Source: Coemansia sp. RSA 1200 (lineage: Eukaryota; Kickxellomycota; Kickxellomycetes; Kickxellales; Kickxellaceae). Taken from it: a stretch of DNA of 64,000 nt. The notes under the pieces were generated by a model, which saw only the letters and a list, made by a program, of their open reading frames with translations, made no database searches and was not told the origin of the DNA. The DNA is taken from NCBI GenBank assembly GCA_027578915.1, contig JANBTT010000020.1:1-64000 (forward strand), read 5' to 3'. Shown one piece after another: positions 30,561-40,686 of the stretch. Within the stretch, counting starts at the first letter, position 1, and every line of letters starts with the position of its first letter. The position numbers and the translations under genes are program-made.

Positions 30561-33500
30561 CTAGTTAATTATGCTTGTCTTACAGCGTGTTGTGGACATG
30601 CTTGTTGCAGCTGAATATAAATATTCACGCTCTCCAGACTTTTCGCACATGCTTCTAAATATTCCATTCTTGTTCTGGAGGAGATTGTATGGAGTGTCAA
30701 ACTCGGCAACCTTGCCGTTATCCAGAACAAGAACCCGATCGTAGTCGATAATTGTGCGCAACCGATGTGCAATGCAGAGCAGCGTTGAGTTGGCAAACTC
30801 TGGTCCGCGAATTGTGTTCTGAATACGGTTGTCAGTATCAAAGTCAATTGATGCTGTGGCCTCGTCCATGATGATCAGCTTTGACCGTCTCACCAGTGCT
30901 CTTGAAAGCGCTACCAGCTGTCGCTGGCCCAGCGACAGATTCTGTCCATTTTCCTTGATTTCGGCATCAAGACTAGTGAATATTCCAGCCATACGCTCAA
31001 GCGCAGAACCGTCGCCATTCGTATCGCTGCCGTTGGATTCTCCTCCTCCTATAACACTTGACACTGAAACTCTGCTGCTGCTACCAGCTGTCTGGCTGCC
31101 ATGCTCTTTAATCAAATGGGTGCGGCGCAAGGCATCCCACAAAAGCTCGTCAGGGTGCTCGTCAAACGGATCCAGATTAAACCGGATGGAACCATTGAAC
31201 AGCACCGGGTCCTGTGGAATAATAGTGACGTTGCGGCGCAGATCCTCCAGCCCAATCTTTGAGATATCCACTCCATCCAGAACAACGCGTCCCTTACTTG
31301 CCTCTATGAACCGCAGCAGCGCAAGTGACATTGTGCTCTTTCCAGCGCCCGTGCGACCGACAACACCGATTCTCTCGCCGTGCTTGATAGAGAGTGAAAT
31401 ACCATGCAAAACAGACACTCCGGGAACATACTCGGCAACCAGATTCTCAATCTGAACATCTCCCTTTCTAGGCCAAACGGCCGGTGGTTTATTCTGAGTA
31501 TCGGACTCTAAGCCCGCTTCTTGCTCCGTATCCATGTACTGCATAACACGCTCAACTGCATTCATGTTTGTCTCGTTAATGGTGTAGTTTCGTACAACCC
31601 ATATCATCCGAGCAGTAAACGACAAGGAGTATGACAGAACAAATCCTGCCAAACCAGCATCAACCCAGTCCATATTGTACAGTACAAACATGGCACACGA
31701 AAACGAAACCAATGACCCTGTCATATCACAGCGCAATCCAATCCACCGGTAAAGCAGCCAAGTGATTCCTAGCGGCTGGAGGTGTGCGCACAACCGATTG
31801 TTTGCTTCTTTTATATAGAGATGTTTCACCCCAAATGCACGAATAGTTGACGCACCCTGAATCAATTCGCTGAACAACGACAGTAATGGCGACATACTGT
31901 TAGCCTCTAAGCGCTTGAGTTCTCTACATGTATTTGCGTAGTAGAACCCAAACCACGAAAACAGCAAAGTGATGAATGCCACAACGAATATAAACAGCGG
32001 GGCCGCCGATAATATAACCGCGTATGTGATAAGGACCAAAAGGATGTCCGAGGCAAATGCCACCAACACATTCATGACAGAAGCGTCAATTACATCCATG
32101 TCCCGCGAAAACCGGTTAATTATGCGCCCAATTGGTGTCGAGTTAAAGAACCGTGGAGTTGCACGCATCATGACCTTCAGAAGCTGCGAGTGAATGGTCA
32201 TTGCCGCTTTGATTGCCCTACGGTACATCACACGCAAAACGAACACGCGCCAGACAACGCTGGCAAGCCCAATTAGGACATAGATCCCCAGCCAGTACGC
32301 AACAGAATGGCGCGCAATACTGCTTGGAATTGTGCTGCCATTTGTGGCATTCGATACAACCCAGATCCTAATCCAATAGTCGTGGAGAAGAACCATACCC
32401 CGAGATGAAACCAGCAGAAACAGCGACCAGGCCCAGAATGACTTTGAGCCGCAAGCAGCAAAGTACATCTCCCACACCTTCAATCTGACACTGCCCGTCT
32501 CGCGCTTTTCCTCTTCAACAAGTGTGCCCTGTAATGCTGCTGTAACACTGTCGCCCAGATCCTGCTCTTTCTGTTCTCTGATTGTTTCGAGACGCCCCGA
32601 GTTGTACTCATCCTCAGACCTTGTATCAGCAGTCAGTTGTGCAGTTTGTGTTAAAAGGTTCTCCTCTGCTGTGGTTTCAGATGCAGCCATCTTTCCGTGT
32701 CCTTTCCTGTCATGTCTGGCGGATGTGTTAGAGACGTTGCGATTGTGCTCAGATATTGCTGTCAACACCAAGCCCTGATGATCATGCAGATCGGTAGGTG
32801 CGCCCTTTAGCACAACTTGGCCCTCACGCATTGCCACAATGTACTGTGCATATGGAAGACACATTGAAACGTGGTGAGTGACTAGTACACGAGTACGACC
32901 CTGCATCAGCCCTGCGCTGTTTGTCAAGCACTCTGTTAGAATATGCTTAGCTGTGTGCGCATCAACAGCCGAAAGACAGTCGTCGATGAGAAGGATGCTG
33001 CGACTGGAATATACAGCACGCGCCAAGGCCACGCGTTGCTTTTGTCCGCCAGAGAGCGTTATACCTCGCTCGCCTATCTCTGTCTGATCCCCAGCTAACA
33101 AGACACGCAAGTCAGGCTTTAGTGCACACGCGTGCAGAACCTGTTCATATCGCTCACGGTTGTAGGGTTCGTTAAATAGAATGTTTTCGCGGATTGTCGC
33201 ATTGCGCAACCATGCCTCCTGAGCAACATAGGCAATGTCGCTGATAACAAGACCATCGTCTCCCGATAGTTCAATAATGTCCTTGTACTTTATGTCTTTA
33301 TCTGCCATATCTCTGGAGTGCATGGTTGGCAACAGAATACGTCCACGGGTTAGTGTCATCTCGCCAATTAGTGCGGCAAGAAGCGACGATTTCCCACTTC
33401 CTGTCGGACCGGCGACAAGAGAAAATCCGCCAGTCGGAAACTCGACATTGATGTCCCTGAGTGTAAAACCGTGCATGCTTCTTTGAAGCTCTGGCGGTGG

Positions 33501-35894
33501 TGAGGCCAAAAGCCCTTGATCCAATAACGGTAGAATATCTGTGTGTGATGAAGACCCAGTAGCAAGCAGCAGAGTGTTTTCATCGGGTACACTGTCGCTA
33601 TCGATGCCCTTGCTATTTGCCGGCACATTGATTGATGGTATATACTGGTATTCCCACTCCAGATAAGCAGCTTCGAATCCAAGCGTATTGCTGCGCTCGG
33701 GCGTTACGCGATCCTCTAGCTCCTGCACTGCATTCTGCGCAAGATACGATTCAATTCTGTTTAGCGAAACATTTGCGCGTATTGCCACGCCAATGAGCTC
33801 TGATCCATTCTCAAACACAAATCGAATCACTTGGAAGACAGAAATTGATGTGAATGCAATCTCGGCGGTCAGTTTATTTTCTAGGATCGCAACATACATA
33901 ATGAACATTACGATTGGAATCAGTACAGGTCCCAGTGCCGCTAATGCATTAACGCAGATCTGCCAATTTTGAGCTATCAAAAACTTCTCGAGTTGGATGC
34001 TACGTTGCTTGTTGATTTTGTCCACAAAACAAGACTCCCAGCCAAACAGTTTGACGGCCCTGATTCCTTGCACAACCTCAGTGATTATTGACACACGCTT
34101 GTCGCTGACATCCTTCACGGCCTTCTCGACGTTTGCTAATCTAGCAGACGCTGATTTTGTGAGAGGCACGTACGCGGCAAAAAATAAGAGTCCAACTAGT
34201 GCTGATGCTCCAAGTAACCTGTACATGTACCAGACCCCTATGCCCAGGATGAATGGTAGACTGTAGAGCTCATCGATGTAGGCAAATAAGACGAACACGC
34301 GCTCGGCATCGGATGTTAGCATATTAATTATCTTGCCATCGTCAGCAGCCACGGAGCGGGCTTCTGAATTGGCGGTGTTCTTCCTTTGTTTCAGCCCACT
34401 CTTTCCATGACTCTTTATGACCTTGGAGGTAAGTTCGGCAATCAGAATCTCTTTGATGCCAATCGCAACGTGCCGTCCAATCCACCGCGCCTGGTTTATG
34501 GTAAATGAGATAAGCACAACGCAGAGCCATATGCAAAAGGCATCGAGATAGCCTCTGTTGCGACGGTCTGCCGGCGATGAAGGCAAGGCAGAGTCTGACA
34601 GCTCGATGGTTCGAATGATCCGTTGGAGAAAGAACGAGCAGCAGAATTTTAGGCAATTATATGCGACGGAGAGAACCGCCTGCAGAGCAAACTCTGGAGC
34701 ATACGTCAAAAATAGGGCCAGAAAGAGCGGGCGGCCAGGTTTGCGATGCGCTGAATACCGCTTCCAGTTATATTCAGGTGTGTCAGTCTTATCAAACCTG
34801 TACATGTCGCAGCTTTGTAGCTGGCGCTTGAACCCCCTGGAAAGCATGTCGTTTACCCAGGAATAGGTAATTCTGTCAAACCAGGACGAGTTGAACTCGG
34901 GCGTGTCCACAAGGCTACCAGATCTAAGCGTACTCTGGTGCGTCAGCGGCGTGCTCTCGTCACAGTCGTCGGATCCACTGTATCCGTTTTCATTTTGCAT
35001 GTATAGGCAATCGGATGAATAAGTGGTTTCCAAGGGTTCTGCGGGACGAAGAAAAATTGGACGCTGTTGCGCACACGAGTAAGAGACAAGCAGAGCTGTA
35101 CAAAGAGCTGCTGATGCGAGTAGAACAGTACCACTGCCACTGTAGAGTATGTGGGCTTGAGAAAGTATAGCCAAGGAGGCTGTCGGACTATTGTCAATGA
35201 ATAACAGCACATAATTCTCTACCAGGGCTGAAGCAAGCTGTAAGCCGACTATTGCTGGAAGGATCCATGGGAATAAGCCAGCGTAGTACATACGGTCACT
35301 ACGCCAAAGCACAACATGGCAAGCAGCAGAGAAAGCTAGAATCATAACTGTGGATTCGGCCAGAGTTTTAGAATAAGGCAAATAACTAAAGTGGTTGTCA
35401 TTTTTATTGACAGAGCCGCGTTCTTTGCCTTCGAGATTTGTTATTTGCCACCAAATCATATGGAGAGTAGTTTGGATAGCCAGAAGCAGCACGACAATCA
35501 AACCGATGCGCAGACGGTTATCAAACATAACAACAGGACCGGGCGGACGACGGACAGGCAGTTTCATGGGACCGATCAACATACATGAAAGCAGAGCGCT
35601 CCCGTCGTTGGCAAAGTCAGATCTGCGGCAACTTGAGGGCAACGCGGACATTAAGGCAATACCAGCAGATGAGAGGCCGGAAACCAACAGGAGCAGCGCG
35701 GGCCATAAAAACCCAGCGCGATAGCAGTTGCAAGTAATCAACCAGGCCCACCACGACACAGAACCACTGTCACTGCCGCAGGACGACAAACATTCGTTGA
35801 ATGCAAAGCTGGATATGTGGCCATACAGTCTGCCTGCAAAATACACGGCGCTTGCTGTGGAGGCCGTTGTTAAGACCACGCGTCCCGCCAGCAT
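30561..35894 (-). CDS. ABCC-family (MRP/Ycf1-like) ABC transporter
   Basis: A single exon of about 1777 aa from the ATG at 35894. The order is an N-terminal hydrophobic TMD0, TMD1, NBD1, TMD2, NBD2, the full-length ABCC layout. NBD1 has Walker A GPTGSGKSSLLAAL, signature LSGGQKQRVALARA and Walker B LLIDDCLSAVD; Asp replaces the catalytic Glu after Walker B, normal for ABCC NBD1. NBD2 has GRTGAGKSTMSLALL, LSLGQRQLVALSRAL and IIMDEATASID. A Ser/Gly-rich insert of about 45 residues lies between the Q-loop region and the signature of NBD2. Relatives export glutathione, bile-acid or metal conjugates into the vacuole or out of the cell; the substrate is unknown. The frame continues about 60 bp upstream without ATG. 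Splice-like sites at 35948 and 36138 suggest 5' UTR introns. Confidence 0.92.
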   Translation of the reverse strand: MLAGRVVLTTASTASAVYFAGRLYGHISSFAFNECLSSCGSDSGSVSWWAWLITCNCYRAGFLWPALLLLVSGLSSAGIALMSALPSSCRRSDFANDGSALLSCMLIGPMKLPVRRPPGPVVMFDNRLRIGLIVVLLLAIQTTLHMIWWQITNLEGKERGSVNKNDNHFSYLPYSKTLAESTVMILAFSAACHVVLWRSDRMYYAGLFPWILPAIVGLQLASALVENYVLLFIDNSPTASLAILSQAHILYSGSGTVLLASAALCTALLVSYSCAQQRPIFLRPAEPLETTYSSDCLYMQNENGYSGSDDCDESTPLTHQSTLRSGSLVDTPEFNSSWFDRITYSWVNDMLSRGFKRQLQSCDMYRFDKTDTPEYNWKRYSAHRKPGRPLFLALFLTYAPEFALQAVLSVAYNCLKFCCSFFLQRIIRTIELSDSALPSSPADRRNRGYLDAFCIWLCVVLISFTINQARWIGRHVAIGIKEILIAELTSKVIKSHGKSGLKQRKNTANSEARSVAADDGKIINMLTSDAERVFVLFAYIDELYSLPFILGIGVWYMYRLLGASALVGLLFFAAYVPLTKSASARLANVEKAVKDVSDKRVSIITEVVQGIRAVKLFGWESCFVDKINKQRSIQLEKFLIAQNWQICVNALAALGPVLIPIVMFIMYVAILENKLTAEIAFTSISVFQVIRFVFENGSELIGVAIRANVSLNRIESYLAQNAVQELEDRVTPERSNTLGFEAAYLEWEYQYIPSINVPANSKGIDSDSVPDENTLLLATGSSSHTDILPLLDQGLLASPPPELQRSMHGFTLRDINVEFPTGGFSLVAGPTGSGKSSLLAALIGEMTLTRGRILLPTMHSRDMADKDIKYKDIIELSGDDGLVISDIAYVAQEAWLRNATIRENILFNEPYNRERYEQVLHACALKPDLRVLLAGDQTEIGERGITLSGGQKQRVALARAVYSSRSILLIDDCLSAVDAHTAKHILTECLTNSAGLMQGRTRVLVTHHVSMCLPYAQYIVAMREGQVVLKGAPTDLHDHQGLVLTAISEHNRNVSNTSARHDRKGHGKMAASETTAEENLLTQTAQLTADTRSEDEYNSGRLETIREQKEQDLGDSVTAALQGTLVEEEKRETGSVRLKVWEMYFAACGSKSFWAWSLFLLVSSRGMVLLHDYWIRIWVVSNATNGSTIPSSIARHSVAYWLGIYVLIGLASVVWRVFVLRVMYRRAIKAAMTIHSQLLKVMMRATPRFFNSTPIGRIINRFSRDMDVIDASVMNVLVAFASDILLVLITYAVILSAAPLFIFVVAFITLLFSWFGFYYANTCRELKRLEANSMSPLLSLFSELIQGASTIRAFGVKHLYIKEANNRLCAHLQPLGITWLLYRWIGLRCDMTGSLVSFSCAMFVLYNMDWVDAGLAGFVLSYSLSFTARMIWVVRNYTINETNMNAVERVMQYMDTEQEAGLESDTQNKPPAVWPRKGDVQIENLVAEYVPGVSVLHGISLSIKHGERIGVVGRTGAGKSTMSLALLRFIEASKGRVVLDGVDISKIGLEDLRRNVTIIPQDPVLFNGSIRFNLDPFDEHPDELLWDALRRTHLIKEHGSQTAGSSSRVSVSSVIGGGESNGSDTNGDGSALERMAGIFTSLDAEIKENGQNLSLGQRQLVALSRALVRRSKLIIMDEATASIDFDTDNRIQNTIRGPEFANSTLLCIAHRLRTIIDYDRVLVLDNGKVAEFDTPYNLLQNKNGIFRSMCEKSGEREYLYSAATSMSTTRCKTSIIN

Positions 35895-36871
35895 TTGGCA
35901 CCTATACAGTCCGTGAATATTAAACCAAAGAAACAAAAAAAGGCAACTACTCACTCGTCTGATGTTGAGTTTGTTGTAGTTGAATAATGTTTAACTGGAA
36001 AGGCTATACAAGAACAGTAGTGTACTTCATCTATTTGAGTGACTGTGTGTATGTGGTTCCCTTCCAAGGAATTTATTAGATGTAGTAATAGGTAGATACA
36101 GAAACTTGCAAATGAAAGAAACAAAAGAAACAACTTACGCGTATGCTATCTGCATTCTACATGGACATGATCAAAACCCCCAATGTCTTGTAAACTGTTA
36201 ATTTCTTTATGGGCGCTCTTTTTGTCGTTTTTTATTTCTGGCAATCCGATATCTTTCGACATTAATGGCAATGAACCCAGAAAAAAGCGATATTTTTTCT
36301 TTGTGGATTGTTGTGTTCCACAAAAACTGTTGGCTTTTGGTTCTAAAAACTACAGCCCTTGAAACACTGTGACTGTCAGTTAATCAGAACAATTCCAACT
36401 ATGAGATATGTACAGAACCAAAATTAATATTTTTGAAGACAAACGCAACACTTTGACGTATTTTATTTTGTATATCAGTTAGATTAACTAATAAACAATC
36501 TTAATTACATTTATCACGATATTTATTAACATATGCAACAAAAACTGCACAAACCCAATCTATATTTTTGTTAATACCAGACATATAATTAGATACTGGC
36601 ATTCATCATCTTCACATTTGTTAAGTGTGGTTTGAGTAGTTTCCAATTTCAATGCCATTTCTGTCTACTCTATTATTTCTTGTACTTAATAAAATTCAAT
36701 ACTAATATCTTTCATTAGGAATCTTTCCATTATTCTGAAAATGTTCTTTGGGCATATAAAATATGTGCCATTTTCTATGTCGCAATGTCTTTTTTCCTCA
36801 ATCTTTACATATCATATTTTTATTGTTTGTGCATCTAGTGTAGGATTGCTTTTCTTTTTTGAACTCACGAA
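35895..36871. promoter_or_regulatory. Divergent AT-rich region ABC transporter / acyltransferase
   Basis: Contains GT donors on the minus strand at 36138 (GTAAGT) and 35948 (GTGAGT) with AG acceptors at 36004 and 35900, consistent with spliced leader exons of the transporter mRNA. I could not build a continuous coding frame through all of them. The acyltransferase side is very AT-rich. Confidence 0.5.
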
Positions 36872-38380
36872 ATGGATTCTTTTATTGACTCTGTTGGCTC
36901 TCAGGTTACATACCTTAATGGTAATGAAGCTTCACTATCAATTTACAACATTGCAACAGGATATTGGTACAAGAATAACACACTTGGCTCTTCAAACGAG
37001 TTTATGCCACCCAAAATATTGGAGGATGCATTTTACAGGGCACTGCAGGATTTTCCTATCCTTGCCGGCCATCTGAAGACAGATAATTATAGTCGCATGT
37101 ACGTTGATGTAGACAAGGACAATTTAAACATGCCTGTTTACACAGACGCTACTTGTAATTTGAGCTATTCAAATGTTGAGAATGATGGATTTAATATCAA
37201 AAAGCTTCCAATTGACTTGTATGGGACGTACGGCGTTCCAGTTCCAACCAAGCTATCTGGTGGGAAAATAAAGCCAGCTACCTTTCATATCCTCCGTTTC
37301 AAAAACAATAGCGGTGTACTTGTGTATGCCAGTATTATTCATTGCGTTACCGATGGATACGGGTATATTCATTTTATGAATCGTTGGGCTGAAGTAGCCA
37401 GATGGATGCAACAGCCCCAAGATGACAACAAGGAATCCCTTCCTATACGGGAGTACATCCATGACAGATCTTTAACTAAAGGGTTGTGCTCCAACCAAAC
37501 CGCTGCGTTAGGTATGTCAACAGTCAAAGCTCTTTTAAATAGTAGCAACCCTATTAGCAGATGGCTTGCACGGATGTCGCCAGAGAAACGTGGATGGCTC
37601 CTTAAAAGGTGTATTGAAGAGAAGGATTACACGTACTGTTTCTTTCACATTCCTTCAAAAGCAATTGAGGATCTTCGAAGCTCTGTACAAAAGCATGACC
37701 CACTGGAAACAAAGTACTCTATCAACGACATTATTACCACATATCTCTCTATTGTTATTGCACAGGCAAAACAAAAAGCCAAGGCTGACAAGGAGAGTAA
37801 ATCACTCACCATGAGAATTCGCAAAGCCTTTGGGCACAAGGCTAAAGCCCCTGAGGAATTTTCAGTGGGAGTCAATATGAACATGCGCTCACAAGTAGAC
37901 CATCCTAATGCCAAAAACTATATGGGAAATATGGTACTTGCAGAAAGCACTGATTTTCCATATGAGCTAATTCAAAAGGGACCAACCGAGGAAGTATTAT
38001 CCAAACTAGCACTGAAGATCCGTCAGATCGTCTCAGAATCACATGTAGAATACTATGCTCAGGAAGGATATCTGCTGGACAACATACCAGACAAATACCT
38101 GTATGATATGTTTTTTGATCCAGAATATGAAGATAGCCTGGAATTAAGTAATCATTCTAGGTTTGCACATTATGAGGTTGACTTTGGCTCTGGAGCGCCA
38201 GAACTGGTACGCCATGCACCCCATGCATGTAATATTCTTGCGTATATAATGCCTGCTAATCCAAAAGTGGGTGGTTATAACATTGAACTGAAGCTTGCAC
38301 CAGATGTAGCAGCCTATGTTGTCCAAAATACTAGCTGGATGAAGCTTGTAGACAAGTATGAAGTCAACAAGCAGCTTTAA
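36872..38380 (+). CDS. BAHD-type acyltransferase
   Basis: A single exon of 502 aa. The HxxxDG catalytic motif is present (HCVTDGYG, about residue 157) and a DFGSG sequence near the C-terminus matches the BAHD structural motif DFGWG. These mark PF02458-type CoA-dependent acyltransferases, which in fungi include trichothecene 3-O-acetyltransferase-like enzymes. An N-terminal half with PPKILEDAFYRALQDFPILAGHL fits the domain's first lobe. The acyl donor and acceptor cannot be predicted, and a role in secondary metabolism or detoxification is only inference. The gene is visibly more AT-rich in codon use than its GC-rich neighbours such as GAPDH or Ada1, which could reflect low expression, a different local isochore or transfer. 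The ATG at 36872 follows a stop-containing leader. Confidence 0.85.
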   Translation: MDSFIDSVGSQVTYLNGNEASLSIYNIATGYWYKNNTLGSSNEFMPPKILEDAFYRALQDFPILAGHLKTDNYSRMYVDVDKDNLNMPVYTDATCNLSYSNVENDGFNIKKLPIDLYGTYGVPVPTKLSGGKIKPATFHILRFKNNSGVLVYASIIHCVTDGYGYIHFMNRWAEVARWMQQPQDDNKESLPIREYIHDRSLTKGLCSNQTAALGMSTVKALLNSSNPISRWLARMSPEKRGWLLKRCIEEKDYTYCFFHIPSKAIEDLRSSVQKHDPLETKYSINDIITTYLSIVIAQAKQKAKADKESKSLTMRIRKAFGHKAKAPEEFSVGVNMNMRSQVDHPNAKNYMGNMVLAESTDFPYELIQKGPTEEVLSKLALKIRQIVSESHVEYYAQEGYLLDNIPDKYLYDMFFDPEYEDSLELSNHSRFAHYEVDFGSGAPELVRHAPHACNILAYIMPANPKVGGYNIELKLAPDVAAYVVQNTSWMKLVDKYEVNKQL

Positions 38381-38438
38381 TGGGTGTATTTTGAGTTCCT
38401 ACTTTTTCATTTTAATGAGTTAGTATATAAAAACATAG

Positions 38439-38852
38439 CTAACGCCGTCTTTCTCTTGTCAATGAGGATACCTCATGCTGGGGTTCGTCAATATTGTTAC
38501 GCTTGTAGAGTCTTGACACTGTATATACAGCGTTGTTCCCAATGGCCATGCCGATATCCATGCGTTCCAAACAACCAAGAAGACAAGAATCATAGTTCTT
38601 GGTTGTTATCTGAGTAAGCGCCTGTTCAGAGAGGTCTCTGTGAAAGTCAGCATCGTCTCTCTTTGCATCGGGAATCAGTTTGAACTCGATGATTACGCCA
38701 AACTGGTTTGGCTGGTTGCTGGTGCTATATAGCCGCATCGTGTAGTCGCAGCGACCAGCACCCGCATGGTTCTCCCTAATTGGAGTTACGTGCGACACCT
38801 TGACAGACTTTTGCTTTGGATGAGTGAGTACGCCAAAACGAGATACCGCCAT
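38439..38852 (-). pseudogene. Stand-alone PD-(D/E)XK nuclease-like C-terminal domain (fragment)
   Basis: 137 aa from the ATG at 38852. The sequence GAGRCDYTMRLY, then GVIIEFKL, then ALTQITTKNY matches the C-terminal nuclease domain (PF08011-like) of the large AAA-ATPase-like/PD-(D/E)XK families. The Asp, the E-x-K pair and the downstream Gln are retained, so the active site looks intact. Full family members are usually several hundred residues with an ATPase-like N-terminal half, which is absent here. The frame extends upstream to a good acceptor (TTTTTTCTCCACTAG at about 38881), but I could not find a matching upstream exon. It is therefore a truncated copy, a gene with an unresolved first exon, or a small domain-only gene. 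It converges on the acyltransferase, 58 bp away. Family assignment is from pattern memory. Confidence 0.55.
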
Positions 38853-39715
38853 GATCGTGTTGGCTACGTGGTTGGCACACTAGTGGAGAAAAAATTAGGC
38901 AGGTGAGTTGATAACGTTCCTATTATTAATATTTTCTGATACAAGAGTTTAAGAATTCCTTGTTCTATTTGCCTTTCTTCTTTGCTCCACAATGCCAGGC
39001 AAATTGTGATAAACAGAATGTCATACTCATCAATAAGAAGGATGCAGCAACTAAAGATATTAAAACAAGTTTGGACATATAGAACATATCTAAAGTTGAC
39101 TTGTGTTGCAGACTACGCCTGAAGAAACAAGGATGATAAGAGACATTGGTACATTTAAGGCGGCAAATATAATGCACCTCTTGTCTGAGTTTGTTGAGGA
39201 GCTGCTTTCAAAGTACTCGTACGTCCAAAAAACATGGAAACAGCTAGCTTCTATATGGCAATGTGTTATGGCGGAGGGGTTTTCTAGTGTATAAATATAA
39301 ATAACTTTTTCACATTTTTAAGTTTAATTCATAGGTTGGTCTCAAGGCAAACAACGTTATCCAGTTTTAAAGACACACACAGTCAATTAAGAAGAGGCTC
39401 ATTAAAGAAATAAGGTTTTTTTGTGGAAACAAGATGTCGAGAAATCCAAATCCGACTCCCGTTTCAATAGCAAAAGAGAACGAGGCTCTTTGCCATTAAA
39501 CTAATGCAAAATCTAGATAGTCGCTGTGGAAAAGCCAGATAAATGCCAAAGGGTTCACAGTAGAAATGCTGGATGAATTGTTTTTCTTTTGCCTTGCTTT
39601 GCTTTCTTCATGCATACCATTAATTTATAACAGCTCTTTATTTAAAGTAATATCACACCATATCCACTCGCTTATTCCAGCTGTTACATATTTTCGAGTC
39701 CCAAAAAAAAACTAA
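38853..39715. other. Region without a confirmed gene
   Basis: Holds a 40-codon open frame on the minus strand (38965-39087) with one hydrophobic segment (LVLISLVAASFLLMSM) and a KKKGK tail. It could be the last exon of a small membrane protein, since a TTCTTCAG acceptor lies upstream near 39120. A plus-strand frame at 39140-39294 is equally unproven. The right part is the promoter side of the PdxS paralogue. Confidence 0.35.
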
Positions 39716-40588
39716 ATGTCGGCCAACAACCCAAACAACACCAAGGAGCAGCACCGAATAAAAATATGCTTCACCAACCAGCTGAAGGGCGGAGCGATAT
39801 TCAGCGTATCGAACAAGACACAGGCATTGTCGTGCGAGTCGGCGGGCGCAATGGCGGTGATCGCCGTGGACCACCGCACGCGCGAGGAGGTGGAGGAGAA
39901 CGCGGACGGGGTGACGCGGATGATCGACCCGTCGCGAATCAAGGACATAATGGACGTGGTGGCAATCCCGGTGTTTGGGAGAGTGCGCATAGGACACGAG
40001 ATGGAGGCGCGTATCGTCGAGAGCATCAAGGCGAACGGCGTGGACGAGCACGAGATGCTGACAGCGGTGGCGCCGGGCGACCGGCACATCAAGAAGAGAA
40101 ACTACAAGGTGCCGTTCATGTGCGGCGCTTCCGATTTGGGAGAGGCGCTGAGGCGGATCCAGGAGGGCGCCAGCATGATCCGGATCAAGGGGAATTCGGC
40201 AGAGGACACTGCTAACCTTGCACAGGCGGTCGAGGACATCACCACGATCCAGGACCAGATCACGCGGGCCGTCAACAGCTCCAACGACGATGCGGCGCTC
40301 AGGGAGTTTGCGGAGGAGCTGCAGGTCAGGTTCGATTACCTCAAGCAGGTGGCCCAGATCGGCAGGCTCCCGGTACCCGTGTTTGGGTCCGGCGGAATCG
40401 TGCAGCCATCCGATGCGGCGTACATGATGGAACTCGGATGCGACGGCGTTGTGGTGAGCAACAGAGTGTTTGCAGGATCGTCCAGCGAAAGGCGTATCCA
40501 GTCTATCGTCAGAGCCGTCGCGAATCCGAACAACTACGAGCTGATTGCCGCGCTGTCCGAGGACCTGTGTGTTCCAGACACCGAGTAG
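39716..40588 (+). CDS. PdxS/SNZ-like protein lacking catalytic residues (putative pseudoenzyme)
   Basis: A single intact exon of 290 aa. Homology to PdxS is clear across the barrel: LKGGAIFSVSN, ARIVESIK, GASDLGEALRRIQEGASMIRIKG, QIGRLPVPVFGSGGI and MELGCDGVVVSNRVF. Compared with the canonical enzyme at 27842-28783, the catalytic Asp43 is Ser30, the first Schiff-base Lys100 is Arg89 (PVFGRVRIGH), and the DYIDESE motif is reduced to GVDEHE. The second Lys168 is kept as Lys158, but its GEAGTG phosphate loop is NSAEDT. The GSG phosphate site of VFVGSGIF is now VSNRVF. The frame is open and GC-rich, so the protein is probably made. The likely role is regulatory, for example joining dodecamers of the active subunit, as described for the Arabidopsis pseudoenzyme PDX1.2. 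That is analogy, not proof. Confidence 0.9.
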   Translation: MSANNPNNTKEQHRIKICFTNQLKGGAIFSVSNKTQALSCESAGAMAVIAVDHRTREEVEENADGVTRMIDPSRIKDIMDVVAIPVFGRVRIGHEMEARIVESIKANGVDEHEMLTAVAPGDRHIKKRNYKVPFMCGASDLGEALRRIQEGASMIRIKGNSAEDTANLAQAVEDITTIQDQITRAVNSSNDDAALREFAEELQVRFDYLKQVAQIGRLPVPVFGSGGIVQPSDAAYMMELGCDGVVVSNRVFAGSSSERRIQSIVRAVANPNNYELIAALSEDLCVPDTE

Positions 40589-40686
40589 TAACGATTCAGT
40601 AGATATTAGAATAGAAAGAAAGAAACAACAAAGGTAGATAGCGAAATATGAAATACGAGCTGATTGCCCGAAAGAGAGAAAGAGGG

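Noticed and set aside
35895..36155. Extra 5' coding exons of the ABC transporter
   Set aside because: The exon at 35949-36003 joins the main exon in frame, but the next exon with an ATG (36139-36155) is out of phase by one, so no complete coding model could be built.
38965..39087. 40-residue membrane peptide
   Set aside because: One hydrophobic segment and a basic tail, but no family recognised and no upstream exon confirmed.
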